Below, in pieces: positions 1-9,032 of a stretch of DNA of 64,000 bases. The notes beneath the pieces are model-generated. The model saw nothing but the letters and a program-made list of their open reading frames with translations, was not told where the DNA came from and ran no database searches. The DNA is from Rebecca billardiae RCC1528 (taxonomy: Eukaryota; Haptophyta). Every line of letters begins with the position of its first letter. Within the stretch, counting starts at the first letter, position 1. Both the position numbers and the translations under genes were made by a program. The stretch lies in contig OZ251241.1 of NCBI GenBank assembly GCA_965240325.2, positions 496,001 through 560,000 on the forward strand, in the 5' to 3' direction.

Positions 1-713
1 ACTACACGGCAATGATGAGAATCAGTACAACATGCATCTGAGACATATCGGGTCATGTGCGTGTGTCTGTCCGCCGTGATGCTGTGACGATATGATGCAG
101 ATATCGTCGCGATATACAGTAGATGTCGCGCGTACTGCATATAGCGCAGCAGTCGTATAAGTATCTCATCAGTAATATATAAGCGCTATGCTGACTCGCG
201 GGAGTGGCGGCGCCGCGGTCATGCATCGACGATGCGACATGCAGACTACCGGACGGAGTCTGAGACTGTCAGGGGCCGGTCGTTGGGCGATACCATTCGT
301 CCTCGAGCTGCTGCTTATATATATATATATTTAAGTTATGACCGCGTTCCGCGGTCCTTTTCCGTAGAACCAACGCAGTTGGGGGCCCGCGGCGCAGTGG
401 TTGAGAATGAGACCGTGACGTCGTCAATCCGCACGGTCTGGCGTCTGCCTGGCAGTCAGACAGGCAGCCGCACCGTCTCGGAGAGTGAGTGAGAGTCAGA
501 CCCGTCCGTCGGACTCGCGGCGCGTGAATGGGCGCGCCGACGGCCAAGGGTGGCCGGCACGGGACACCAGCGGACGGGCCGCGCGGGGAAGCGGGGCGGC
601 GCGCGCGCAGGGCGAGAGGCGCGGACGGGCCGCGCGGGGAAGCGGGGCGGCGCGCGTGCAGGGCGAGAGGCGCCGCGCGGCGCGGGCCGGCGCGTGCGCG
701 CGCGCGCGCGCAC
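1..713. other. Intergenic DNA, no gene seen; contains a 51-bp tandem duplication
   Basis: No credible coding exon is visible. Positions 571-621 and 622-672 are two near-identical copies of a 51-bp GC-rich unit. An AT dinucleotide run lies near 317-330. The segment 338-392, which contains the hairpin GACCGCG-TTC-CGCGGTC, recurs inverted at 17935-17991 and is listed separately. Confidence 0.6.
338..392 (+). repeat. Dispersed repeat copy, inverted relative to 17935-17991
   Basis: The segment carries a perfect short hairpin (GACCGCG, loop TTC, CGCGGTC) followed by a tract ending in GGGGGCCCGCGG. The reverse complement of 17935-17991 matches it with a few differences. Both copies sit beside short AT-rich runs, so this looks like one end of a dispersed element. 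The element's other end was not found. Confidence 0.55.
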
Positions 714-1255
714 CTGCTTGAGGTGCTCGCGCTGCGCCATGCGCTCGACGAAGGGCCGCTGGTCGCTCAGCCGGCGCGCCTCGGGCCGGCATAGCGAGAG
801 CGCGCGCCACTGCTGCCCGCCCACGCTGCGCAGCCACGCGCAGACCGAGCGGAGCTCGGGGTGGGACGAAGCGAGTGGCGTGTCGCGCCCGCCGCCAGGC
901 GCACGCGTGCCCTGCTCCGCACCGCGCCGCCGTGCTCGCCCGCCGCCTGCTCCGCCGCGTCGGCCTCGAGGATGGCGGCGGCCAGCGGCAGGCTGAGTGG
1001 CGCGCGCTCGCCCACCGTAGCTTCGAGGGCCGTCCACACCTGCTCGAGCTGCTGCAGGGCGTGGACAAGGGCAGCGCGCGCGCCCAGCGCATCCGTGCCG
1101 CGTGACGCAGCGCGTCGAGCTCGGCGTCTCGCTTCGCCAGCTCGGCGCCCAGCGCCTCTGCGCGCACGCGTCGAGCTCGGCGTCGCGCTTTGCCAGCTCG
1201 GCGCCCAGCGCCTTCACGCGCACGTGCTCGTGTATCTGCGCGCGCACGGCCTGCG
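714..1255 (-). pseudogene. Decayed coding remnant (coiled-coil type, frameshifted)
   Basis: On the minus strand the peptide ALGAELAKRDAELD appears twice in tandem, in different frames. A third frame carries VHALQQLEQVWTALEATVG and the stretch down to ILEADAAEQAAGEHGG. A fourth segment, from SSHPELRSVCAWLRS to QREHLKQ, ends at a plausible donor CAG|GTGCGCG (exon end at 714). These pieces have protein-like composition but need frame changes with no obvious introns between them. I therefore read it as a degraded gene or as a region with sequence errors. The family is not recognised. No downstream exon was found below position 700. Confidence 0.35.
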
Positions 1256-1980
1256 CGCCGCCGCCCATCTGCGCGCGCAGACTCGGACTCGTCGCGGCTG
1301 GCTGCTAGGGAGTGCTAGGGTGCGCGCCGCGTAGTCGATGGCCAAGGCCTGCAGCCAGCGCGCCTGCACCGAGAAAAGAAGGCGCGGCACGCGCGCTATA
1401 ACCCAGTCCACGCAGACACGCGAGCGCGTGCTCGAGCGGCGCGCCGGGGGCAACCGTCCACGTCGGCCGCGCGGGAGCCGCAGGTACTCTCGCGTGCCTG
1501 CGCGACGCAGCGCGCACGCACAGCGAAACGGGCGCGGGGTAGAATTCAGGAGAGCGCCGCCGCCCGCGCACCACCCCACCGAGAGTGCGCACATGCGCAC
1601 GCCACGACATGGCACGACATGGCGCACGATTGACGCAACGCCCGACAGACAGAAGCCTTCATCGACAATCCGCGCGCGCCCGCAAACGCGGCCGCGCGCG
1701 CGGGCGGGCGCGCGGGCGTGCGTGCGCCACCCGCGCGGGAGGCGCCCGCGGCCGCGCGGGCGGCGCGCGCGCGGCGCGCGCTCCGCGCGGTCGTCCACAC
1801 CGATGGCGGTCGATCGAGGGCTCGCCCCGTTTGGCGGTCGATTTTGATCGAGGGCTCGCCCCGTTTTTGGAGCGAGCGCGTGCCGCGCGCCCCCTGGCTC
1901 CCAACTGGGTATGATAATACCCACAATTACCCAAAATGACCTTATGCCCCCAACACCGTTATCATAGCGAGCCAATGTAC

Positions 1981-2126
1981 TGATATGATAGACTGAACGA
2001 TAGTACCCACAATTACCCAATCAAGAGGCGGCGATACAGCCCTTGCCTTGCTCGCTATGATATGATAGACTGAACGATAGTACCCACAATTACCCAATCA
2101 AGAGGCGATACAGCCCTTGCCTTGCT
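1981..2126. repeat. Tandem duplication of about 72 bp
   Basis: Two adjacent copies begin with TGATATGATAGACTGAACG and end with CAGCCCTTGCCTTGCT. They differ by a 3-bp indel (GGCGGCG versus GGCG) and by a few junction bases. Each contains the TACCCACAATTACCC motif, which also occurs outside the duplication. Confidence 0.8.
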
Positions 2127-2351
2127 GAATGTCTCGCACTATTGGAGTTGGTTGGACTCGGCTATAATGTTGATCAACTGTCGTTCTAGTGATGGCATCT
2201 TGCGGCGGCGAGGCCATATTATTTTACTATGGTCACACTACATTAAGGAGAGTCTACCCACAATTACCCTGCCTCGCACACTTGGGCGTGGGTTTCGTTG
2301 ATTCCTCTGTTCACTATTCAAGACGGCGGACGCGCCCTTTTTCGACGCTAA

Positions 2352-2797
2352 TGCACCCAGCGATCCCGGTTCGTGTAATCTGGCCTCGCGAACGAACTCA
2401 CGAACCTTGGTTCGCGAACCACGGGAGTTCGCGAACTCACTGCCTCCCCGACGGCCCTCTCGCGAACGAACTCGCAAACTTTCGCGAACCGTACGCGAAC
2501 CGATTATTTATTCGATTTAATAGGGTAACTTGATTAAATATTGAATATTCTCCCAGTTTGGCGGAAAACATATTGGAATATCGACCCAAGATTACCTTGC
2601 GATTTGCCGCTTACATATGGGAGATTGATAGTGGTGGGGTTCACGAACAGGTTCGCGTAGTTCGCGAACCGGTTCGCGAGTTCGCGAACTTCGCCCGAGG
2701 CCAGCCGATGAGGCGAACGAACGCGAACCTAGGCGAACGAAGACCGTTCGCGAACCCGTTCGCGAACTTTTTCAACGAACCGGGATCGCTGAATGCA
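2352..2797. mobile_element. Inverted-repeat element packed with TTCGCGAA palindromes
   Basis: The ends 2352-2374 and 2775-2797 are inverted repeats of 23 bp, with 21 positions matching. Between them the octamer palindrome TTCGCGAA occurs seven times (2411, 2428, 2481, 2661, 2681, 2747, 2759), along with many near copies such as GCGAACGAAC. There is no protein-coding frame of interest. The layout suits a non-autonomous foldback or MITE-like element. No clear target-site duplication was found, so the transposon class is open. Confidence 0.5.
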
Positions 2798-3090
2798 CCT
2801 GTAAGGGAGTCTCAAAATCGAAACTCGGTCTCCTCCAGCCCTAAAAAATCGCCCCCCGTCCCTTTTTTCTTGATCAAAGATCTTTTTGAAACGTGGTTCG
2901 GGCCCGCTGGTGCGGGCTCCACGCTGCGCGCTCCGCCCTGCACCGCGGGCCATTATTATATATATAGTTTGTTACGCCGGTCACAACCTCATCTGCGCCA
3001 GGTTATTATTCAGTCATTCAGATGACACCGCGGGTTCGGTGCCGCGCGCCGCGTCACGACACACCATGGCCGATCGACTGGCCTCGACGA

Positions 3091-4794
3091 CTAGGCGGAT
3101 GCGTTGGCGAGCTCGGCGAGCACGGCCTTGGTGAGCGCGTAGAAGGGCGCGACTGTCGAGATCTCCACCTGCTCGTCCGGCGAGTGCGCGCCCCGGATGG
3201 TCGGGCCGAAGCTGACCATGTCCATCTTCTCGGCCGCGCCGTTGCACTCGGCCGCGTCCGGCTTGAGGATGCGCTCGCCGATGAGGCCGCACTCGAGCCC
3301 CGCGTGGATCGCGAGGACCTCGGGCTCGGGGTTGGCCGCGCCCGCCTCCTCCAGCATGCGCCGCAGCTTGTCGCGCGCCACGCCCAGCACCTTGGACTCC
3401 ATGTCCGGCTGCCAGCCCGGGTACGGCTCGGATAGCTCTATGCGGCCGCGGCCGAGCGTTTCGGCGACGGCGCGGAGGGAGAGGCGCACGCGCTCGATGG
3501 CGGTCGCGACGGACGAGCGCGACGAGCACAGCACGAACAGCTCGGCCCCGCCGCCCGCGCCCTCGCCCGTGTGCGCGGCCGCCACGCTGCTGGAGGTCTC
3601 GACCAGGTTAGACAGCGCGTGCGACCACTTGAGAGGGCCGTGCGGCAGCGCCAGCAGCGCGTCGAGCCAGCGGACGGAGCTCTCGACGTCGAGCGGCGGC
3701 GGGAGCGCGGCGTCGGCCGCGGCCGGCGCGAGCTCCATGCTCGCCTTCGTCTCGAGCAGCCCGTACTCGGCCGCCATCGCCGCGCACGCGTCGGCGACAA
3801 CGCGGCCGGCCACCGCAAGCGCGGCTGCGTCGCCGCCGCCGCCGCCGTCCGCGAGGCAGAGGTGCACCTCCGCCTCGCGCGGGATGGCGTTGTGCTTGTC
3901 GCCGCCCGTGATCGCGACGACGTGCGCCGCGTGGCCCGCCGCGTGCACCTCGCGCACGAGCGTGCGCGCCGTCGCCGCCGCCTGCAGCACCGCGTTGCAC
4001 CGGCCCTCGGCGATGTTGATCCCAGAGTGGCCTCCGAGCAGCCCGCGCACGGAGAGGGTGTGCACGGCGGAGCCCGGCGGGGCGGCGGCGAGCCGCGCGC
4101 CCGGGAGGTACAGCTTGGCGTCGCCACCGCCCGCGCACCCGCAGTACAGCGCGCCCCACTCCTCCGTGTCCAGGTTGAGCAGCGTGCGCGCGCTCAGCCC
4201 GAGAGCGCGCGCGTCCAGCTTGCGCGCGCCGTGCAGCCCAGTCTCCTCCTCGACGGTGAAGAGGAGCTCGAGCGGGGGCAGCGGCGTGCCCTCGGGCTCG
4301 TCGAGAAGCGCAAGCGCCGCCGCCACGCCGATCCCGTTGTCCGCGCCCAGCGTCGTCCCCGTCGCGCCCAGCCACGCGCCGTCGTCCGAAAGGCGCAGCT
4401 GGATCGGATCGGTCAAAAAGTCGTGCGACGTGTCCGTGTTCTTCTCGGTCACGATGTCCACGTGGCCCTGGATGATGACCGGCGGGGCGTTGAGCCCGGA
4501 GCCGCGCCCCGGCGAGCGCACAACCATGTTGCCCGCCGCGTCCTGCTTCCACGTCAGCCCCTTCTCCGCCGCGATCGTCTTGATGTGCTCCAGCACCGCG
4601 GCCTCGTGCTTCGACGCGCGCGGGATGGCAGAGATCGCGGCGAAGTGCGACCAGAGACGTCGCGGTTCGAGGCCCTCGACGACGGTGAGGCCCTTCGTAG
4701 CCGCGAGCGATGCCTTCGTCATTGTACTCGCGCCGGCGGGCCGCAGGAGGCTGATGAGCAGCGGCGCGAGCAGACTGGAGAGGAGCGAGGGCAT
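3091..4794 (-). CDS. pepD: PepD-like dipeptidase (M20 family, aminoacyl-histidine dipeptidase)
   Basis: A single-exon protein of 567 aa from ATG 4794. It should hydrolyse dipeptides with a two-metal centre, as in the M20C/PepD family. The metal and catalytic residues are all visible: GHVDIV (H111, D113), GADNGIG (D152), EEETG (E182/E183), NLDTEEWG (D209) and the late GAHSPDE (H537). The first 24 residues are hydrophobic, ending near RPAGAST, and could be a signal or organelle-targeting peptide. A second ATG at 4722 would give a 543-aa cytosolic form that starts just before the conserved domain. It lies 142 bp downstream of the MFS gene on the same strand. The catalytic set is complete, so an active enzyme is likely. 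Confidence 0.9.
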   Translation of the reverse strand: MPSLLSSLLAPLLISLLRPAGASTMTKASLAATKGLTVVEGLEPRRLWSHFAAISAIPRASKHEAAVLEHIKTIAAEKGLTWKQDAAGNMVVRSPGRGSGLNAPPVIIQGHVDIVTEKNTDTSHDFLTDPIQLRLSDDGAWLGATGTTLGADNGIGVAAALALLDEPEGTPLPPLELLFTVEEETGLHGARKLDARALGLSARTLLNLDTEEWGALYCGCAGGGDAKLYLPGARLAAAPPGSAVHTLSVRGLLGGHSGINIAEGRCNAVLQAAATARTLVREVHAAGHAAHVVAITGGDKHNAIPREAEVHLCLADGGGGGDAAALAVAGRVVADACAAMAAEYGLLETKASMELAPAAADAALPPPLDVESSVRWLDALLALPHGPLKWSHALSNLVETSSSVAAAHTGEGAGGGAELFVLCSSRSSVATAIERVRLSLRAVAETLGRGRIELSEPYPGWQPDMESKVLGVARDKLRRMLEEAGAANPEPEVLAIHAGLECGLIGERILKPDAAECNGAAEKMDMVSFGPTIRGAHSPDEQVEISTVAPFYALTKAVLAELANASA

Positions 4795-4936
4795 CACCGA
4801 TGCAGCAAGCGGCTTGCAGCGCTGGCAGTGTTGAGGTCCGGTGCTTGCGACCAACGGGCAGGACGGTGTGCCGTGTGCGCCCATTATTTTCACATTGACA
4901 CACAACCACACACTCAGGTCGCCATCGCACAGACAG

Positions 4937-6466
4937 TCAGTGGAGAGGGTCGCTAGGACCTCCGGCATCATCGTCGGCATCTCGAAGGCGATGGTAGCGC
5001 TCGGCGCCCCCAACACCTCTTGCCGCAGTCGCAGTCGCGGCGTCGTCGCCGGTCAGCTGTGTTATCGCGCCGTTGATGCCGTCGGCCATCCTCTTGCCGG
5101 GCGGTGCCTCGCCTTCAGCGGGGGCCACGGCCGGGTCACCGCGAGCGTGCATCAAAGGGCCGTCGTCCGGCGGCACGGTGGTGGCTTTCAGACGTCTCTC
5201 CCCGCAGGAGGCGAGGGCGAGTCCACCCTCAAAGCTGCCCAGCGCCGCCACCCAGAGGAGCAGCAGCTCGAGCACGAGCGTGTTTGGCGAGCCGACCGGC
5301 ACGCCGCTCCTGTCGTACACGGCGCCTGCGACGTACACCGTGGCGCTGATGAGCGCGTAGCGGGTGCAGAAGAGGATGGCGCTCGCGCTCGCGGCGGCGT
5401 CGGGGTACGCCTCGACCATGCGCGCCTGCACGACGCTCGTCACCGCGCTGCGCCCGAACTGCGCGAGTGTGTTCAGCGCGACGAGGCTCAGCCATTGCGC
5501 ACGACGCTCTCGCGCGCGCACGCCTGCAAACATGAGCGCGTGCGCGCAGATGCCCGTGCCGAGGCCAGCGCGCAGCATCGTGCGCGCCCCGACGCTGTAA
5601 CGGCGGCGCACCACCGCTGACGCCCACACGCCGAGCAGCATGCCCACGGGCCCGCCGAGCATGAGCGCGCCAAACGCCCACGTGGGCAGCTCGTAGTGGT
5701 GCAGCAGCACGTGGCTCACACCCGTGTTGAAGCTCACGTACGAGGAGAGCGGCAGCGCGTCGGCGAGCACGTACGCGACGAGGCGGCGGTCGGTGGCGAT
5801 GATGCGCGCGGTGGTCGTAATGCGCGCGCACGCGCCGCCGCCGACGGCGCTGCCGCCAGTGTCGACGTCGGGCGCGTCCGCTCCCGCTCCCGTGCCCGCT
5901 GTGCGGCCGCGCAGCTGCTGCGCGACGTGCGCCGAGGCGGCCGCCGCCGCGCAGCCGATCCCGCCGAGCACGATCAGCACACCTCGCCAGCCAGCGACTG
6001 ACTGGGTGATAGAGCCTACCACCACGGCCAGCGCGAAGGCCGTATTCCGCGCGACGATCAGCGCTCCAACGGCCTGCCTACGCGCGTCAGCCGCTGGGAA
6101 GAGCGCAGCGACGGCAGCGGGCGCGGCCACCTCGGCGACGCTAGCGCTGACGCCCTGTAGCGCCCTCAGGGGCAGGAGCTGGCGCATGCTCGTCACAAAC
6201 GCGCTCGCAAACGAGCTAGAGAGGTAGACTACCATCCCCGCCGCGAGCACGGGTGCACAGCCGAGCACGTCCACAAGCGCGCCGACAGGCAGGTACGCGC
6301 ACGCGCTCGCCAGCGTGGCGACGCTGACGACGAGGTGCGCGAAGCCGACAGAGCCTGCGGCGAGCTCGGTCGCAAACGCGGGCAGCGATGGGGCGACGAG
6401 GTCGACCGTGAAGGAGCTGAGCGTCGCGAGTACCATGAGCGAGCCGATGATGCCGCGCGCGGCCAT
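4937..6466 (-). CDS. Major facilitator superfamily transporter, Bcr/CflA-like
   Basis: A single-exon 509-aa membrane protein from ATG 6466. Successive hydrophobic segments fit about 12 transmembrane helices. The N-terminal stretch SFTVDLVAPSLPAFATEL is typical of the Bcr/CflA drug-efflux branch, and the loop after helix 2 (VDVLGCAPVL) is a weakened form of the MFS motif A. The central loop is Gly/Asp-rich and the C-terminal tail is polar. A paralogue lies at 18783-20276; both share LF..RYALI.....GA.YD near the end. The substrate cannot be told from sequence. In bacteria this branch exports drugs and small metabolites. Confidence 0.85.
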   Translation of the reverse strand: MAARGIIGSLMVLATLSSFTVDLVAPSLPAFATELAAGSVGFAHLVVSVATLASACAYLPVGALVDVLGCAPVLAAGMVVYLSSSFASAFVTSMRQLLPLRALQGVSASVAEVAAPAAVAALFPAADARRQAVGALIVARNTAFALAVVVGSITQSVAGWRGVLIVLGGIGCAAAAASAHVAQQLRGRTAGTGAGADAPDVDTGGSAVGGGACARITTTARIIATDRRLVAYVLADALPLSSYVSFNTGVSHVLLHHYELPTWAFGALMLGGPVGMLLGVWASAVVRRRYSVGARTMLRAGLGTGICAHALMFAGVRARERRAQWLSLVALNTLAQFGRSAVTSVVQARMVEAYPDAAASASAILFCTRYALISATVYVAGAVYDRSGVPVGSPNTLVLELLLLWVAALGSFEGGLALASCGERRLKATTVPPDDGPLMHARGDPAVAPAEGEAPPGKRMADGINGAITQLTGDDAATATAARGVGGAERYHRLRDADDDAGGPSDPLH

Positions 6467-6845
6467 GGCAAGTCGTCAGCCACGTCGTGCGCCTTGGAGC
6501 CAGGTTGTCTGCAGTGGCTGGCGCCATATGGGGCGGATGATTTCTTAGTTCGTCAATCTCGCCTAGCTGTGTGTCTCTTATTCTTATAGTAAACTGTACA
6601 GGTACCCCTATGTTGTAGTAGTGGTATTGGTACGTACTGTACTGTCAATGGTACAGCACCTCAAATTTGATCCCTGAGAGCTCATTAGATATGGGCTACG
6701 TGCGTACTCTACTCTGATATATATATCATGAGCGATCGAAATCGATCCCGTGCGCCAACCGGGTCTATGATACCTAGCTACGGCGGCGGGATCCAACTTG
6801 CGCGGGCGCGCGCGCCACGAGCTTTCTGGGCGGGCAGCCGCCAGC
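6467..6845. promoter_or_regulatory. Divergent intergenic region, MFS / sulfotransferase
   Basis: These 379 bp separate two head-to-head genes and presumably hold both promoters. The tract is less GC-rich than its surroundings. It includes a GATATATATATC palindromic AT run near 6716-6728 and several GTAC-rich stretches. No recognised element was identified. Confidence 0.35.
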
Positions 6846-8399
6846 ATGGCGAAGAGCGCGCATGCCGAGCTCCACTTCTACGTCGCGCGGGTCGTTTCCG
6901 TTCTCGTGTTTGCCGCTATCTTTGCCCTCGCCGCCGAGGCGTTATACACGCTCGCGTTCGTGCCGGTGGTGTGGGCCGCGCGAGCCACGTGGATTCATAT
7001 GGCTTCGCTCGCGTACGTGCTCAACCTCGCTGCGGTGCTCGAGGGGCGCGTCTGGATGGTGCTGGGCGCGCGGCCATGGTACATCCACCCGCACAACATT
7101 GCAGGTAGAGCCGCGCTCGTCAACCGCGCGCGCAGCAGCGCAGCGCGCCCGCCGTAGCAGCGCAGCGCGCTCGCCCGCAGATGCGTGCACTTGATCACTT
7201 GCGACAGCATGAGCCACCCGGTGCGCGTGCGCCCCTGCTCCCCATCCATCCCCCAGTCGCGGACAACACGATGGGGCCGTACGACGTGCTGTCCTACTGC
7301 CTGTTGCGCGTGCCCACGTGCTGGGTGCGCACGCTCCCGACCGTGTACGTGCTGGGCGCGCAGAAGGCTGGCACGACGTCGCTGCACAAGTACCTCACGC
7401 ACCACCCGGCAGTGTGCTCGGCGATGGTGAAGGAGACGCACGTGTACGACGCCCAGTCGCCGCTCGGTCACGAGTGTGACAAGGGCGAGCGCGTGCGCCG
7501 CCGACTCGTCTGCGCCTTCTACCCGACCGTCTTCACCGCGTGGTACCTGCGCGCGCGGCACGGGTGCTACCATGCGCTCGACGCGACGCCTGACGTGCTG
7601 CTCACGCCGTGGGTCGTTGCAGCGATGGCACGCGACGCGCCCGGCGCGCGCTTCATCATCTCGCTACGCGAACCGATCGACCGCGCCTTCTCGTCGCACC
7701 AGATGCAGCGACGGGCCGGGCGCGAGCACCTCGGCTTCGACGAAGCGATCCGCAAGGAGGAGGAGCGCTTCCCGCGAGATCGGCTCGAACAGGAGTGCCG
7801 CGCCGCAGGCTCGAACGCCCCTCTCATGCGGGCTGGTGGTGCGCGCGGCGGCGCTGTTCGCGCGCCCGAGGCCGCCCGCCTTGCGGACACGCCCCGTCGC
7901 CTTGCGCGCCAGTGCGCGCGCTCCTCCCCTTGACCGCCCTGACGCTGTTCCTCCGCACCGGCGCCCCGGCGCCGCGGCGACAGCGTGGACGCAATACTTC
8001 GAGACGGCGTACGCGCGGCGCTCACGCTACGCAGAGCAGCTCAGCGAGGTGCGCGCGGTGCTGCCGCCGGACCGAGTGCGCGTCATCGACTGCGAGGAGC
8101 TCTTCGCACAGCCGGCGGCGACGACGGGCCTCATCTTCGCCTGGCTCGGCGTTCTCGAACCCGAAGCCTGCGAGTACATTGCGCACAACTCGGCCCCACG
8201 CGCGTCTGCTTCCAGTGCGAAACCAATAACCGATGAGTCCGCCACGGACATGTCTGCCGATACCAAGGCATTCCTCTCGGCAAAGCTTGCACCGGATATC
8301 GCCTTGTACGCCAGCATATGCAATCGATGCTCATCCCGCGCCGGATCAGAGAAGACACACAGTCAAGTAACCGAAACAACTGACGAGGACTGTCACTGA
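6846..8399 (+). CDS. Type II membrane sulfotransferase (heparan-sulfate-type fold), three exons
   Basis: Exons 6846-7104, 7257-7838 and 7984-8399 join in phase (1,1) to give 418 aa. Introns are 7105-7256 (GTAGAG..CAG) and 7839-7983 (GTGCGC..CAG). The enzyme should transfer sulfate from PAPS to a glycan or other acceptor. The 5'-phosphosulfate loop GAQKAGTTSLHKYL is at about residues 120-133, and the 3'-phosphate motif LREPIDRAFSSHQ at about 223-235. The exon 3 stretch YAEQLSEV...RVIDCEELF is the usual late part of the Sulfotransfer_1 fold. Two hydrophobic segments within the first 75 residues suggest a Golgi membrane anchor. The last dozen codons (from 8359) are the left end of the 4.56-kb tandem duplication. 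The acceptor is unknown. Confidence 0.85.
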
Positions 8400-9032
8400 G
8401 GCGGAGTCGGAGTGTGACTCACTACCGCTGTATAGTCACTGGCTACGAGGCCCTGCTCATCACCGCATCGGACCGGAAGCTGCGCAGCGGCGCCGTGCTG
8501 CTCATCACTCAGATCACTGCCGCCGCGTCTGCCGCTGAAGTGCCGCCTCCCGGATCAGGGCTCAGGGCCAGGCCCGAAGGGCCGTGACGATCAGGCGCGC
8601 GCGCGCGCGCTCTCATCTCTCTGACTCTCTCTCTCCAGATGACTCTCTATTTAATGACGTGGCATGCAACGGGCAGGCAGGCGTCTGGCTGATTGAGACC
8701 CAGCCGTTTCATATCTCCGCGACGTCGATTTTCTGCTCTGCGCCAGCACGGAGCGGTCACGTCAGAAAAGGCGGGGTCGGGCATCAGGCGTCAGAGAGAG
8801 AGACGAGAGAGAGAGAGTGAAAGAGAGAGTGAGAGCGCGCGCGCGCGCCTGATCAAGGCCCTTCGGGCCTGATATGATGAAATACCGACTATATAATAAC
8901 AATTATGCAAGGAGAGCAGCGACGAGCACTACGGCTAGCTCGCACACCGCGCACTCGCGAGCCTGCGCGCTCAGCTCACCCGCAGCATTATTCCAGGCAT
9001 CCAGGCACTCAGCCTCAGGCTCAGCGCGGCCC
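8400..9032. other. Intergenic between sulfotransferase and RCC1 gene; contains inverted-repeat element
   Basis: This is the convergent 3' region of the sulfotransferase and the RCC1 gene. It holds the inverted-repeat element at 8569-8871 and no other feature I can support. The same sequence recurs at 12962-13594. Confidence 0.6.
8569..8871. mobile_element. MITE-like inverted-repeat element, copy 1
   Basis: The ends are long inverted repeats. CAGGCCCGAAGGGCC is followed by TGA..TCAGG, a (GC)n run and a TCTC-rich tract on the left; the right side mirrors this with a GAGA-rich tract, a (GC)n run and GGCCCTTCGGGCCTG. The outer 13 bp are themselves a small hairpin (GGCCC-GAA-GGGCC). The element is about 303 bp and has no credible coding capacity. 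No clear target duplication was found. Confidence 0.6.

Larger units (their letters stand above)
1270..3090. other. Intergenic, repeat-rich; no gene seen
   Basis: This stretch holds a small tandem repeat near 1812-1866 (a 21-bp motif twice), a roughly 72-bp tandem duplication at about 1981-2126, several copies of TACCCACAATTACCC (near 1917, 2012, 2082, 2253), and the palindrome-rich element at 2352-2797. A GC-rich tract next to TATATATAG near 2900-2965 resembles one at about 18670-18750. No coding region was convincing. Confidence 0.5.

Noticed and set aside
2352-2797. CRISPR-like array from repeated TTCGCGAA
   Set aside because: The repeats are 8-bp palindromes at irregular spacing, without uniform spacers, and the DNA is eukaryotic.
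3197-4834. Plus-strand open frames of 545 and 461 codons over the PepD gene
   Set aside because: Antisense shadows of a GC-rich coding exon; Ser/Arg-rich with no domains.
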